Position numbers and translations under genes: made by a program
Assembly: GCF_900108485.1 (NCBI RefSeq)
Contig: NZ_FNXF01000004.1
Span: 186,001-250,000, forward strand
DNA length: 64,000 nt
Origin: Rheinheimera pacifica
GTDB lineage: Bacteria > Pseudomonadota > Gammaproteobacteria > Enterobacterales > Alteromonadaceae
Direction: 5' to 3'
Part shown: piece after piece, positions 25,814 through 36,400 of the stretch
Layout of the letters: the number at the start of each line of letters is the position of its first letter
Position numbering within the stretch: the first letter of the stretch is position 1
The notes under the pieces: generated by a model
The model's database searches: none
What the model saw: only the letters and a program-made list of their open reading frames with translations
What the model was told of the DNA's origin: nothing

Positions 25814-27127
25814 ATGAAATCAGTTTACTCTTTACGGCTGTTGGCGCTTGGCGCCTTGCTGGGCTTGGCCGGCTGCGGTGGCAGCAGCAGTGATAATGCT
25901 ACAGCAGAAACTTATCTGCAGTTTTACAATGGTGCTGCTAATGCTGGTAACACCTCGCTAAAAGCCGGTGATAAAGCAATTGGTACTGCCACTTACGGAG
26001 ATGTCAGTGCGTTGGTTGCTGTAGCACCCGATTCGTACACACTGGAACTGGCCGATGTGGCCAGTGCTGACAAATTGCTTAGTAAAGAGATGTCGCTGGC
26101 TGAGGGTAATAAAACTCTGTTTATACTTACGCAAAAAGACGCGCAGTTTGATTATCTGAGCCTGAGCTTTAAGCGTGATGAAAGCCTGGATAAACAATTT
26201 AAGCTACATTTGGCCAATTTATCTGCACAGTATCCAACGCTGGATGTCCACCTTAGCGCCGAGAGTAAAGGCTTTGCCGATGCCGAGTTGGTTGATTCGT
26301 TATCTTTTCAGGAAGTCAGTTCAGTTGCCAACGGTAAAGAGCTGGGTAAATTTAATGTGTACCTGACACAGGCAGGTGGCAATACGCCGCTTTTTGTTGC
26401 TAAGGGCGTCAATTTTGCTTACACCAGCAATTATGTACTGATTATACGTGACAAGTTTGGCCCGTTAGCCGGGCAATTGTCTGTGGATGTGGTGCTGAAC
26501 TCTTCTACCGTAGCAGCTTATGATCACACCGATGCCAGTGCCCAGTTCCGTTTATATAACAGCCTGGAGCAGGACATCAATGTAGCCCTGGATAACCAGA
26601 ACGTTGCCAGTGTCGCTGCCGGCCAGTTAAGTGGTTATTTGCCACTGGTAAAAGGTGACTACAGTTTATCGGCCCGTGACAGCGATGGTGCTTTATTACT
26701 AAACAGCGCGTTATTAAGTGTGGCCGCGGGTAACAGTAAAGCTGTGTTGTTATATGCCAATGAGAAACAGAATGTAGAAGCGTTAAGCGTGACCGAACCG
26801 GATAAACCGCAGGTGCAGGCCCATGATGTGGTAGTTGCTAACCTGGTAGCAGACTTTACCCAATTGCAGTTTTATTTTGTCCGTTCAAATGAAACCATTG
26901 CCAATGCCAGATACAACGTGAAAAACCTGGCATTTAAAAAGCAACAAACCCTGAGCCTGCCAAAAGACTACTACGCTATAGCGTTGGTGCAGGTAGCAGA
27001 AAATGGCAGTACCACCTTGCTGGATAAAACCGACAGCATAATGTTAACGCCGGGCGAGCACTATATGCTGCTGGCCGAGCAAGATGACGCTGCACCGTCA
27101 GGCTATAAATTAAAGCTGGTGCATTAA
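25814..27127 (+). CDS. DUF4397-domain lipoprotein
   Basis: 437 aa from the ATG at 25814, with CAGGAAG upstream; a TTG at 25787 in frame is less likely. The signal peptide ends in a lipobox (GLAGCGGSSSD). Two or more DUF4397 units, immunoglobulin-like beta folds, follow: LQFYNGAANAGNTSLKAG at the start and FRLYNSLEQDINVALDNQ near residue 245, with a third, weaker one after VVVANLVADFTQLQFYF. DUF4397 lipoproteins are common surface or periplasmic proteins in Alteromonadales with no defined role. It is monocistronic and ends at a strong bidirectional terminator. Confidence 0.85.
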   Translation: MKSVYSLRLLALGALLGLAGCGGSSSDNATAETYLQFYNGAANAGNTSLKAGDKAIGTATYGDVSALVAVAPDSYTLELADVASADKLLSKEMSLAEGNKTLFILTQKDAQFDYLSLSFKRDESLDKQFKLHLANLSAQYPTLDVHLSAESKGFADAELVDSLSFQEVSSVANGKELGKFNVYLTQAGGNTPLFVAKGVNFAYTSNYVLIIRDKFGPLAGQLSVDVVLNSSTVAAYDHTDASAQFRLYNSLEQDINVALDNQNVASVAAGQLSGYLPLVKGDYSLSARDSDGALLLNSALLSVAAGNSKAVLLYANEKQNVEALSVTEPDKPQVQAHDVVVANLVADFTQLQFYFVRSNETIANARYNVKNLAFKKQQTLSLPKDYYAIALVQVAENGSTTLLDKTDSIMLTPGEHYMLLAEQDDAAPSGYKLKLVH

Positions 27128-27154
27128 TTTAATAGCGGATAAAACACAGATAAT

Positions 27155-27182
27155 AAAAAGGCGATCATCTGATCGCCTTTTT
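27155..27182. terminator. Bidirectional terminator between DUF4397 and FadL genes
   Basis: AAAAAGGCGAT and ATCGCCTTTTT form a stem of at least 11 bp with A- and T-runs at both ends, placed between two convergent genes. It should stop transcription from either side. Confidence 0.88.
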
Positions 27183-27202
27183 GCTTTGTTGGGTTTGCTA
27201 AC

Positions 27203-28672
27203 TTAAAAGCGGTAATTGGCCTGAACGGCAAATAGCTGGCCTTTATTACTGTACTCGCCCTGATAGCCGCTGTTATATAAGGCTTGATCCTGCACGTTGT
27301 ATTCACGCTCGTTCACACTGACATCGCCGGTAAACAGGTAGCCATAGGCGAAATCCAGGCTCAGGTTATCTGCCAGTTGCCAGTTAGCGCCTACTGTTAC
27401 CCATACCCGGTCATCGGTTGGAATACGCGCGGTTTTGTGTTCCTGGCTGATGGGGTTTTCATCAAACGCTACACCGGCTTTTAACGTTAAATCGCTCTGG
27501 TAAACATAGGTAGCACCCACAGCAAACGACCAGCTGTTTTGCCAGTATTCCGGGATGTAACCAATATAACCTTCAGCATTCAGGTTTGCCGCTGATTGCG
27601 TGTTTAACGAAATGCTAGGGTTAGCGTCGTCGCTAACAATATCTATGCTTTGAAACTCGCTCCACTGGGTCCAGGCGGCGCTAAATTGCAGTGACAGTGC
27701 TTCGGTTACCTGTCGGTCAAGGCTAAAAGCGGCACTGGCCGGGGTGGTTAACGCCAGTTTGCTGGCTTCAGTCAGGCGGCTGTTTGCTGCCAGTTTGCCG
27801 GTAGATAAATCAATAGCCGGCAGGTTTGGCGCCACTACCATATAGTTAGGGTTGCCTACCACATTAGCACCGGTAATAGGGGTGTTGGTAATTTCTGAAT
27901 CACCCTTTAAGGTAAAACGTACCGCAGAGTGGTAGGTTAGTGCCAGGCGGGTGCCGGCAACCGGTTCACCGTGAATACCCAGCGTATAACCAAAGGCGAT
28001 ATCGTCACCTTCTACTTTGTAGTGGCTGTTGCAATAAGCATCGTTGTATACCGGTGCGCCAAACATGGCGTTAGTAGTTTGCTCACCCAGCTCACATAAG
28101 CCGCTGTGATCTTTAAATTTAGATAAAGTCCCTTCAGCGCGGTTAATAGAAATACCGCCACCAATAGACCATTGCTCATTTAATTTATAACCAATAGCGG
28201 GCTGCAGGCTTAATACCTGCACGGCAGTTTCATCGGCAAAGTAGCGGCCAACAAAATCATCGTCGTAATCAGATGACAAGCCGAAGGGTACATAAAAACC
28301 AATACCCCAGCTTAATCTGTCTGACACTTTATCGCTGTAAAACACAAAAGGGACCAGTTCATTCAAACTATTTTCACCGTCGGTACGACCAACAACAGAC
28401 TGACCATTTGCACTTTGTGCCTGCGCATTACGGTAATTGGTTTTAGCGCTAATTAAATTAAGGCCACCGGACAATTGCGCACCGTCCAGTTGTGTTAAGG
28501 CGGCAGGGTTAGAGTAAACCAGAGTGGCGTCAGTAATTTGTGCACCACGGCCAGCATAAGCATTACCCATGCTGCTGACCGATTGTTCGAATAATTTATA
28601 ACCTTCAGCGTGGGCCGTCACACTGACAAGGGCGGAAAGAACGGCTAAGGAAACGGCAGATTTTCTAATCAT
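27203..28672 (-). CDS. FadL-family outer membrane long-chain fatty acid transport protein
   Basis: 489 aa from the ATG at 28672, chosen because it begins a signal peptide (ending TAHAEGYKLFEQ) and has ACAGGTG upstream; the longer frame adds 25 unrelated residues. FadL hallmarks are the N-terminal hatch QSVSSMGNAYAGRGA, the SNPAALTQL motif, GFYVPFGLSSDYDDDFVGRY and the final beta strand ending in YRF as outer-membrane barrels do. It imports hydrophobic compounds such as fatty acids across the outer membrane. Cysteines in a loop (SGLCELG and DAYCNSHY) may form a disulfide, as in some FadL members. Confidence 0.92.
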   Translation of the reverse strand: MIRKSAVSLAVLSALVSVTAHAEGYKLFEQSVSSMGNAYAGRGAQITDATLVYSNPAALTQLDGAQLSGGLNLISAKTNYRNAQAQSANGQSVVGRTDGENSLNELVPFVFYSDKVSDRLSWGIGFYVPFGLSSDYDDDFVGRYFADETAVQVLSLQPAIGYKLNEQWSIGGGISINRAEGTLSKFKDHSGLCELGEQTTNAMFGAPVYNDAYCNSHYKVEGDDIAFGYTLGIHGEPVAGTRLALTYHSAVRFTLKGDSEITNTPITGANVVGNPNYMVVAPNLPAIDLSTGKLAANSRLTEASKLALTTPASAAFSLDRQVTEALSLQFSAAWTQWSEFQSIDIVSDDANPSISLNTQSAANLNAEGYIGYIPEYWQNSWSFAVGATYVYQSDLTLKAGVAFDENPISQEHKTARIPTDDRVWVTVGANWQLADNLSLDFAYGYLFTGDVSVNEREYNVQDQALYNSGYQGEYSNKGQLFAVQANYRF

Positions 28673-28840
28673 ATATACACCTGTTGAACGTGAAAAAGAG
28701 CGCAGTATAAAGAGGTCAGACCTTAGAGTACAGGCTCTAGCTCTCACGTAATTGTAGTTTGGTCGTGCTGAACGTGATGTTAATGACTAAAAAATAGTGT
28801 TTTTAACCAAGTAAAACTGGCATCAAAAATGGAGAACAGC

Positions 28841-28960
28841 ATGAATGTTTTTTATATCGTTGAAAATATTAATGAATTTATTATTTTTGGTGCTGGCATG
28901 GCCTCTGCATTAGCTGTGTTAACTTGCTCAGTTTTTTGTTTTCCAAAGGATGAATCATGA
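28841..28960 (+). CDS. 39-aa single-helix membrane ORF leading the RND operon
   Basis: An ORF of 39 codons from the ATG at 28841, with GGAGAA seven bases upstream, to TGA at 28958-28960. The product is MNVFYIVENINEF followed by one hydrophobic helix (FGAGMASALAVLTCSVF) and a short polar end FPKDES. The stop overlaps the ATG of the RND adaptor as ATGA, so the two are probably translationally coupled. Real RBS spacing, an unbroken frame, a transmembrane helix and tight coupling argue that it is expressed. It could be a small pump subunit (compare AcrZ) or a leader ORF. No family was recognised. Confidence 0.6.
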   Translation: MNVFYIVENINEFIIFGAGMASALAVLTCSVFCFPKDES

Positions 28961-30027
28961 AAACGTCACACAGTTTTAAACTAACCGCTGCTGCTGCCAT
29001 TCTGGCCAGTGTTTTGTTAACCGGCTGCAATCAGGCCAACAGCTCAACGGCCGCCACGACGGCTGAGGCTGTTATCGCCGTACCGGTAGAAGCCGCCCTG
29101 ACCCGCAATGGCGAAATCAGTAGCAGCTACCGCACCACGGCTACACTGGAAGCGCGGGCAGAAGCAGAAGTGATCAGCAAAGCAGTAGGCATAGTGCAAC
29201 GTATTCTGGTGGAAGAAGGTGATGAGGTTAGCGCTGGCCAGTTGCTTGCCGTGCTGGACAATGAGCGCCAGCAATACAGCCTGAATAAAGAGAAAGCCGA
29301 ATTAAACCGCCTGAGCAGCGAATTAAAACGCATGGAAGAAATGCACCAGCGCAAACTGATCAGTGCCGACGTATTTGAAAAACTGCAATGGCAGCACGAC
29401 GCGTTGCAGGCTACGGTAAACCTGGCTGAGCTGGCGCTGAAAGAAACCGAAATTCGCGCACCAATTGCTGGTGTAGTATCACGCCGTTATGTTAAAACCG
29501 GCCAGCTGGTAAACCAGCATGTTACCCAGTCATTGTTTCATATAGTGTCTAACCAGCAACTGGAAGCGGTAGTGCATTTGCCCGAGCAGCAACTGGCGCA
29601 GGCCCGTGTTGGCCAAACCGCGTTGCTGCAATTTGCCGGTATGACACCGGTAAGCGCTGAACTGGTGCGTATTTCTCCGGTAGTGGATGCTGGCTCTGGC
29701 ACGGTGCGGGCGGTATTAAAAGTGGCTAACGAACAGCAGCAGTTAAAACCAGGTATGTTTGCCCAGGTGCAGTTACAGTTTGATGTTAAAGCCGATGCAT
29801 TATTACTGCCCAAGCGCGCACTGATGAACACTGACAACAGCCAGGCTGTGTTTGTGATTGACAGCGAAAACAAAGTTAGCCGTAAGCAAGTGCATTTGGG
29901 GTATCAGGCTGATAATACTGTAGAAATACTGTCAGGCCTGGCACTGGGTGATCAGGTGGTGATTGCCGGGCAATCAGCATTGAAAGATGATGCGCTGGTA
30001 AATGTGGTAACAGTACGCGAGTTTTAA
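28957..30027 (+). CDS. RND efflux periplasmic adaptor subunit (membrane fusion protein)
   Basis: 356-aa lipoprotein: signal peptide ending in VLLTGCNQ. A biotinyl-lipoyl half-domain (VISKAVGIVQRILVEEGDEV), a short alpha-hairpin (LNRLSSELKRMEEMHQRKL) and the second lipoyl half (APIAGVVSRRYVKTGQLV) are in order, then beta-barrel and membrane-proximal domains. It links inner-membrane RND permeases to an outer-membrane channel. The short hairpin is in keeping with adaptors for tandem permeases. The start overlaps the preceding 39-aa ORF; AAAGGA lies seven bases before it. Confidence 0.92.
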   Translation: MKTSHSFKLTAAAAILASVLLTGCNQANSSTAATTAEAVIAVPVEAALTRNGEISSSYRTTATLEARAEAEVISKAVGIVQRILVEEGDEVSAGQLLAVLDNERQQYSLNKEKAELNRLSSELKRMEEMHQRKLISADVFEKLQWQHDALQATVNLAELALKETEIRAPIAGVVSRRYVKTGQLVNQHVTQSLFHIVSNQQLEAVVHLPEQQLAQARVGQTALLQFAGMTPVSAELVRISPVVDAGSGTVRAVLKVANEQQQLKPGMFAQVQLQFDVKADALLLPKRALMNTDNSQAVFVIDSENKVSRKQVHLGYQADNTVEILSGLALGDQVVIAGQSALKDDALVNVVTVREF

Positions 30028-30043
30028 TAGCCGGACTTTATCA

Positions 30044-30148
30044 GCGAGAATCGGCTTACCCTAAGCCAACCGTTGCAGGCCAGGAAGGCCGAATCGAGCC
30101 CCCAGGGATGGGTTCACGGCGTGTTGGTGTGGGTAAACCGGTTCTCGC
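30044..30148 (+). repeat. 105-base folded repeat-like element between adaptor and first permease
   Basis: The outer arms at 30044-30061 and 30131-30148 pair over 18 bases with three differences (mostly G-T compatible). Inside, CCAAC at 30066-30070 faces GTTGG at 30123-30127, GGCC repeats flank AGGAA, and GAGCCC faces GGGTTC around CAGGGAT. The whole forms a branched structure in the mRNA between two genes of one operon. From memory, similar intergenic elements with CAGGGATGGGTTCACGGC occur as dispersed repeats in several gammaproteobacteria; this was not checked. Confidence 0.6.
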
Positions 30149-30219
30149 CAACTCAAGTGACTCAACTACACACTTTTGAATAATTAAAACAATAATATAA
30201 GCACACAGGACCTGATGCC

Positions 30220-33200
30220 ATGAAGCTGGTTGATATAGCTGTAACCCGCCCCGTTACTATCTGGATGTTTACACTGGGTATTTTACTCTTTGGTTTGGTG
30301 GCCGCCGGCCGCCTGGCAGTAAATTTACTGCCGGACCTATCTTATCCGTCGTTAACTGTACGTACTGAATTTGTTGGTGCTGCCCCGGCCGAAGTAGAGC
30401 AGCTGGTGAGTAAACCGATTGAAGAGTCTGTCGGTATTGTTAAAGGCGTACGCAAAGTCCAATCGGTGTCGCGTTCAGGCCGCTCTGATGTGGTGATGGA
30501 ATTCGACTGGGGCACCGATATGGATCTGGCCGCGCTGGAAGTACGGGAAAAACTCGACGTACTGCTGCTGCCGCTGGAAATTGAAAAGCCTTTGTTATTG
30601 CGCTTTAACCCTAACCTTGATCCCATAGTGCGGCTGGCATTAAGCCGTGATAACGCCGGAGAAGCGCTAAGCCCGGCGCAACTGGTTAGCCTGCGTACTT
30701 TTGCCGAAGAAGATTTACGCCGGGCGCTGGAATCATTACCCGGCGTAGCCGCTGTGCGGCCCGATGGTGGTTTGAGCCAGGAAATACAAATTCTGCTTAA
30801 TCCGGAAAAGCTCAGCCAGTTGCAACTGGATATCAGCCAGATCACCGAGCGTTTACGTCAGGAAAACCTTAATCAGGCCGGTGGCAGGTTAGAAACGCCC
30901 AGCTACGACTATCTGGTGCGTACCATTAATCAGTTTGCCAACCTGCAGCAAATTGAAAACTTATATGTGGCAGAAGTAGGTGGCAGCCAGATCCGTTTAT
31001 CGGATATTGCTGAAGTGCGCGACAGCTTTGTTGACCGCCAAAGCATTACCTATATCGATGGCAAAGAAGCGATAGAAGTCGCCATTTATAAAGAGGGCGA
31101 TGCCAATACCGTGCAGGTAGCTAAAACCCTGCTGGCACAATTACCCCGGTTGGAAAAATCCCTGCCTGCCGGGTACCGCTTAACCCTGGTGTATGACCAG
31201 TCTGAATTTATTAAACAGGCCATTGATGAGGTGAAATCCTCCGCTGTTATCGGTGGTTTGCTGGCAATGCTGGTGCTGTATCTGTTTTTACGGAATGTCT
31301 GGGCCACGCTGATTATCTCTATATCGATACCGGTATCGGTTATCGCTACCTTTAATCTGATGTACGGTCAGGGTATTACGCTGAACATGATGAGCCTGGG
31401 CGGTATAGCTCTGGCGGTAGGTTTGCTGGTAGACAACGCCATAGTGGTGCTGGAGAACATTGCCCGGCACAAAGAGCAGGGCAAAGATGCCTTTACCGCG
31501 GCTAAAACCGGCACCCGTGAAGTGGCGATGGCCATTACGGCCTCTACGTTAACTACGGTGGCAGTGTTTTTCCCGCTGGTGTTTGTTGAAGGTATTGCCG
31601 GCCAGCTGTTTCGCGATCAGGCATTAACGGTCACCTTTGCCTTACTGGCTTCGTTAGTGGTGGCGTTAACCCTTATTCCTACTATGGCGGCACGCGAGGG
31701 TAAAGCTAAAGCTGATGCGCTGGCACCGGTATCAGAGCCAGACACTGCACCACAAATCCGTCGCTGGTATTACTGGCCAACCTGGCCGTTGCGTATGCTG
31801 GGCCGGGCGTTGCGCGGTTTAATGTTGCTGCTGGTTGCGGCGCTCACCTTAGTATTCCGTCTGATCAGCCGCACTCTGGCGCTGGTATTTAAACCTCTGC
31901 TTTGGGCGGTACAGTGGCTGCTTAACCGCCTGGAGGCGCTGTACCGCTATGCACTGCAAGGTGCGCTGGCGCTAAAAGGCGTCACGATAGTGGTTACGCT
32001 GGCATTGGCCGGTGCCTGTTTTGCCTTGTTACCCCGGCTGGGAGCAGATGTGATACCCGCTATGAGCCAGGGTGAGTTTTATGTTGAAGTACAACTGCCG
32101 GTAGGCAGCTCTATTGAGCAAACCGACAAAGTATTAGTACGGCTGGCGGCGATTGCGGCAGAGCAAAGCGCGGTAAAGCGCAGCTATGCCCAGGCCGGTA
32201 CCGGTGCACAAATGACGGTCGATCCCAGCATTGGCGGCAGCCACTGGGGCCGCTTGAATATAGTGCTGCAAAACGGTACAGATGCGCAGCAAGAACAGCA
32301 GGTAATAGCCACTTTACGTGATTATCTGGCGCAGTTGCCTGACGTTACCGTGAAAATAGACCGGCCACAGCTGTTTAGCTTTAGCACGCCGCTGGAGGTT
32401 GAATTATCCGGCTATGAGCTGCCAGAGCTGAAAACCGCAGCCGACAACCTGGTTGCCGCGCTGGAAGCCGATTCACGTTTTACTGATGTAAAAACCAGCC
32501 TGCGCCCCGGCCAACCTGAAATTACGCTGTATTTTAACCATGGTTTGCTGTCGCAACTGGGCATGACATCGCACGAAGTAGCCAAAAGAGTGGCGGCTTA
32601 TGTTGGTGGTGAACTGGCCGGGCAGTATTCGGTAAATGACCGTAAAGTGGATATTCGCGTGCGGTTGGCTGAGCAATACCGGCAAACCGAGCAGCAACTG
32701 GCACAGCTGATTATTAACCCCGGCAGTGCCAGGCCGTTGCCATTGTCTGCTGTTGCGCGTATCGAGCGCGAAACCGGCCCCAGCGAAATTACCCGCATTG
32801 GCCAGCAACGGGTTGCCGTGGTAAGTGCTAACCTGGCCTTTGGTGACTTAGAGCAAGCCACCCAAAATGCGGCCGCCATTTTAGCTGCACAGCGTTTGCC
32901 CTACGGCGTAACGGCGGCGGTAATGGGCCAAAGCGAAGAAATGCAACGCGCTTATACCTCATTAACTATGGCGCTGTTACTGGCGGTATTTTTAGTGTAT
33001 CTGGTTATGGCATCGCAATTTGAAAACCTGCTACAACCGCTGTTGATCCTGTTTACCGTGCCGCTGGCCGGTGCCGGTGCCATTCTGGGCTTATGGCTTA
33101 CCGATACCAGGCTGTCTGTTATTGTATTTATTGGCCTTATTATGCTGGCCGGTATAGTGGTAAATAACGCCATTGTACTGATTGATCGCATTAACCAACT

Positions 33201-33483
33201 GCGTGGCGAAGGTATAGCATTGCAGCAGGCGGTTATTGAAGCCGGTGCCAGCCGTTTACGGCCGGTATTAATGACTACTTTAACCACCATTCTGGGTTTG
33301 TTACCGATGGCGCTGGGCGGTGGTGATGGCAGTGAAATCCGTGCGCCTATGGCGATTACCGTGATCTTTGGTTTAGCGCTGGCCACTATGCTGACATTGC
33401 TGTTTATTCCGGTGTTGTATGCGCTGGTTAGCCGTGATACGCCGGTTATACAGGAAACCCGTAACCAGGAGATCAGCGTATGA
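30220..33483 (+). CDS. RND efflux permease subunit, first of tandem pair
   Basis: 1087-aa inner-membrane proton/drug antiporter of the HAE1 / AcrB type. The N-terminal helix follows TRPVTIWMF; PN/PC porter domains and two sets of six helices are visible. The TM4 relay region is GLLVDNAIVVLENI (one Asp, not the DD of AcrB) and TM10-11 has GIVVNNAIVLIDRIN. Residues 490-585, between TM6 and TM7, hold an extra hydrophobic insertion (RALRGLMLLLVAALTLVFRL) that ordinary AcrB lacks. It overlaps the second permease by four bases. Confidence 0.92.
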   Translation: MKLVDIAVTRPVTIWMFTLGILLFGLVAAGRLAVNLLPDLSYPSLTVRTEFVGAAPAEVEQLVSKPIEESVGIVKGVRKVQSVSRSGRSDVVMEFDWGTDMDLAALEVREKLDVLLLPLEIEKPLLLRFNPNLDPIVRLALSRDNAGEALSPAQLVSLRTFAEEDLRRALESLPGVAAVRPDGGLSQEIQILLNPEKLSQLQLDISQITERLRQENLNQAGGRLETPSYDYLVRTINQFANLQQIENLYVAEVGGSQIRLSDIAEVRDSFVDRQSITYIDGKEAIEVAIYKEGDANTVQVAKTLLAQLPRLEKSLPAGYRLTLVYDQSEFIKQAIDEVKSSAVIGGLLAMLVLYLFLRNVWATLIISISIPVSVIATFNLMYGQGITLNMMSLGGIALAVGLLVDNAIVVLENIARHKEQGKDAFTAAKTGTREVAMAITASTLTTVAVFFPLVFVEGIAGQLFRDQALTVTFALLASLVVALTLIPTMAAREGKAKADALAPVSEPDTAPQIRRWYYWPTWPLRMLGRALRGLMLLLVAALTLVFRLISRTLALVFKPLLWAVQWLLNRLEALYRYALQGALALKGVTIVVTLALAGACFALLPRLGADVIPAMSQGEFYVEVQLPVGSSIEQTDKVLVRLAAIAAEQSAVKRSYAQAGTGAQMTVDPSIGGSHWGRLNIVLQNGTDAQQEQQVIATLRDYLAQLPDVTVKIDRPQLFSFSTPLEVELSGYELPELKTAADNLVAALEADSRFTDVKTSLRPGQPEITLYFNHGLLSQLGMTSHEVAKRVAAYVGGELAGQYSVNDRKVDIRVRLAEQYRQTEQQLAQLIINPGSARPLPLSAVARIERETGPSEITRIGQQRVAVVSANLAFGDLEQATQNAAAILAAQRLPYGVTAAVMGQSEEMQRAYTSLTMALLLAVFLVYLVMASQFENLLQPLLILFTVPLAGAGAILGLWLTDTRLSVIVFIGLIMLAGIVVNNAIVLIDRINQLRGEGIALQQAVIEAGASRLRPVLMTTLTTILGLLPMALGGGDGSEIRAPMAITVIFGLALATMLTLLFIPVLYALVSRDTPVIQETRNQEISV

Positions 33484-36400
33484 GCCAGCAACCGCTTGCT
33501 ATAACCCGCTTTGCGCTGACACGGCCGGTTACCATTTGCATGATATTTTTATCAATGCTGGTGTTTGGCGTAATTGCCAGCCGTATGCTGCCGCTGGAGA
33601 AATTCCCGGGTATTGATATTCCACAAATTTTTATTAATGTGCCGTACAACAATGCCACCCCTACCGAAATTGAGCGTCTTATTACCCGGCCGCTGGAAGA
33701 GGCGCTGGCCACGGTAACCGGCATTAAGCAAATGCGCTCCTGGTCAAATGAAAACAGCGCTGAGGTGTCGCTGGAATTTAAGTGGGAAGAAAACATTAAC
33801 AGCAAAAGCATTGAGGTGCGTGAGCGGTTAGACAGCATCCGCCATTTGCTGCCCAAAGATGTTGAGCGTGTGCTGGTGTTTCAGTTTAACACCAACGATA
33901 TGCCGATATTTCAGCTGCGTATTTCCAGCGAACGCGATCTGGCGATGGCGTACGATCTGCTGGAGCGGCAAATAAAGCGGCCACTGGAGCGGGTGCAGGG
34001 CGTATCGAAAGTTGAGCTGTACGGTGTGGAAAAACGCCAGGTAGTAATTCGGCTTAACCCGGATAAAATGCGCGCGCTGAATATTGATGCTGCTGCACTG
34101 GTAAGCACGCTGCAGGGCTATAACTTTGCCATGACCGCCGGTGAGCTGCGCAATATTGACAACAGTATTCTGGTAAAACCGGTAGGCGAGTACCGTGAGT
34201 TGGAAGAAATAGCCTCGTTACCGCTGCGCCCTGGCTTAAGCTTGCGTGAAGTGGCCACAGTGCAGCTGGAGCTGCCAAAACGTGAAGATGGCCGCCATCT
34301 GGATCAAACCTACGCGGTGGGCATGAATGTATATAAAGAGTCGGGTGCTAACCTGGTTGAAGTGGCCAAAGCTGCGCTGGCAGTGGTGCAGGCTGCTGAT
34401 GACGATCCGGCGTTTAATGGCATCAGCCTGTACATTATGGACGACACCGCCAAAGGCGTAACAACGTCGCTGGCTGATTTACTCAGCGCCGGTGGTGTAG
34501 GAGCGCTATTATCCTTTGCCGTGCTGTATCTGTTTTTGCGCCATATTGGCACCACTATGGTGGTGGTACTGGCCGTGCCGGTATCTATTTGTATAGCGCT
34601 GGGCATTATGTATTTCTTCGGCTACAGCTTAAATATTCTCAGCATGATGGGGCTGATGCTGGCCGTGGGCATGCTGGTAGATAACGCCGTAGTGGTAACC
34701 GAGAGTATTTTTCGTGAGCGCGCTGCCGGTGGTGATGTAAAAACGGCTACCGCACGCGGTGTGCGCCGGGTAAGCCTGGCAGTAGTGGCCGGTACGGCGA
34801 CTACTGCTATTGTATTTTTGCCCAATATTCTTGGCCAGAAAATGGAACTGACCATCTTTTTAGAGCATGTAGCCATTGCCATCTGCCTGTGTCTGGCGGT
34901 TAGCCTGCTGATTGCCTTAACACTGATCCCGCTGTTAACCACCCGCTTAACCATGCAACCGGTAAAACAGCAGCAGGCTGGTGCGCTGGAAGCGAAATAC
35001 CGCAAAACACTGGGCTGGGTTATGTATCACCCGCGCTGGTCAGCACTTATTGCTGTGTTGTTGCTTGGCAGCATAGTGGTGCCTATGGGCGCGGTATCGG
35101 GTGGAGATAACGACAACGAAGACAGCGACCGCATTTTTTTAAATTACAATGTGCAGGGTAACTATGCGCTGGGCGAAGTAGAGGCTGAAGTCAGCATTAT
35201 GGAAGCCTATTTATATGCCAACAAAGACAAGTTTGATATTGAGTCGGTGTACAGTTACTACCGGGCCGGTTATGCCAACTCGATTATTATTTTAAAACCC
35301 CAGCTAAGCCAACCGCTGGCACAGCTAAAAGATGCTATCCGCAAAGACTGGCCAGCGCTGGTAAGATCAAAACCCTCTTTTGGCTGGGGCAACAATGGGG
35401 GTATGCAGGTGCATTTACTGGGCAGCTCTACTGAAGTACTGCTAAAACTGGCTGCCGATATTGAGCCGATGCTGGCTGCCGTTACCGGGCTGGAGGATGT
35501 CAGCTCGGAGATTGCCCACGGCCAGCAGGAAATTCAGATCACGTTAAAGCTCGACCAACTGCAGCGCCATGGTTTAAATGCGCAGCAGGTGGCTAATGCC
35601 GTATCGCTGGCGCTACGCGGCACCAACCTGCGTACCTTCAGAAGTGCCGAGCAGGGCGAGCTGTTAATGCGGGTGCTGTACGATGAAAAGGTAAGCCATT
35701 CACTGGCTGAACTGTCGGCATTACCAATACTGAACAAAGACGGAGTAGTTATAAGTTTGCAGCAACTGGCCGTGCTGACCACTATGCCAAGGCTGGATCA
35801 AATTCGCCGCTTTGACCGCCAGACCGGCATCGCCATCAGAATGAATCTGGCCAAAGATTACAAAATGGATACTGCACGCGAAGACATTAAAAAGGTGATG
35901 GATAAACTGGCTTTGCCACCGGGCTACCGCTGGTCGTTTCAGGGCAGTTTTCAGCAGCAGGATGAATCGCAGCAGGTGATGATGGTCAATATGTTGCTGG
36001 CTGTTGCCATGATCTACCTGGTAATGGCGGCGTTATTTGAATCCTTGCTGTTACCTACAGCAGTAATAGGTTCGTTATTGTTTTCGCTGGTAGGCGTGTT
36101 CTGGACCTTTATGTTTACCGGCACCACCATGGGCATTATGGGTATGATAGGTATGCTGGTACTAATGGGCATAGTGGTAAACAACGGCATAGTACTGGTA
36201 GACAGGATCAATCAGGACCGGCAGGAGCAGCCAGAGGCCAGCCTGCGTGAACTGATCATCAGTGCCAGCGAATCGCGGTTGCGGCCAATACTGATGACGG
36301 TATCTACCACCGTTTTGGGCTTATTACCGCTGGCGATGGGCGGCACCCAAATAGGCGGCGACGGCCCAAGCTATGCGCCAATGGCCATTGCTATTATCGG

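Noticed and set aside
33473-33856. Long serine-rich antisense ORFs across both RND permease genes
   Set aside because: These arise from codon bias in membrane-protein genes; they overlap the whole coding region and lack starts with ribosome sites.
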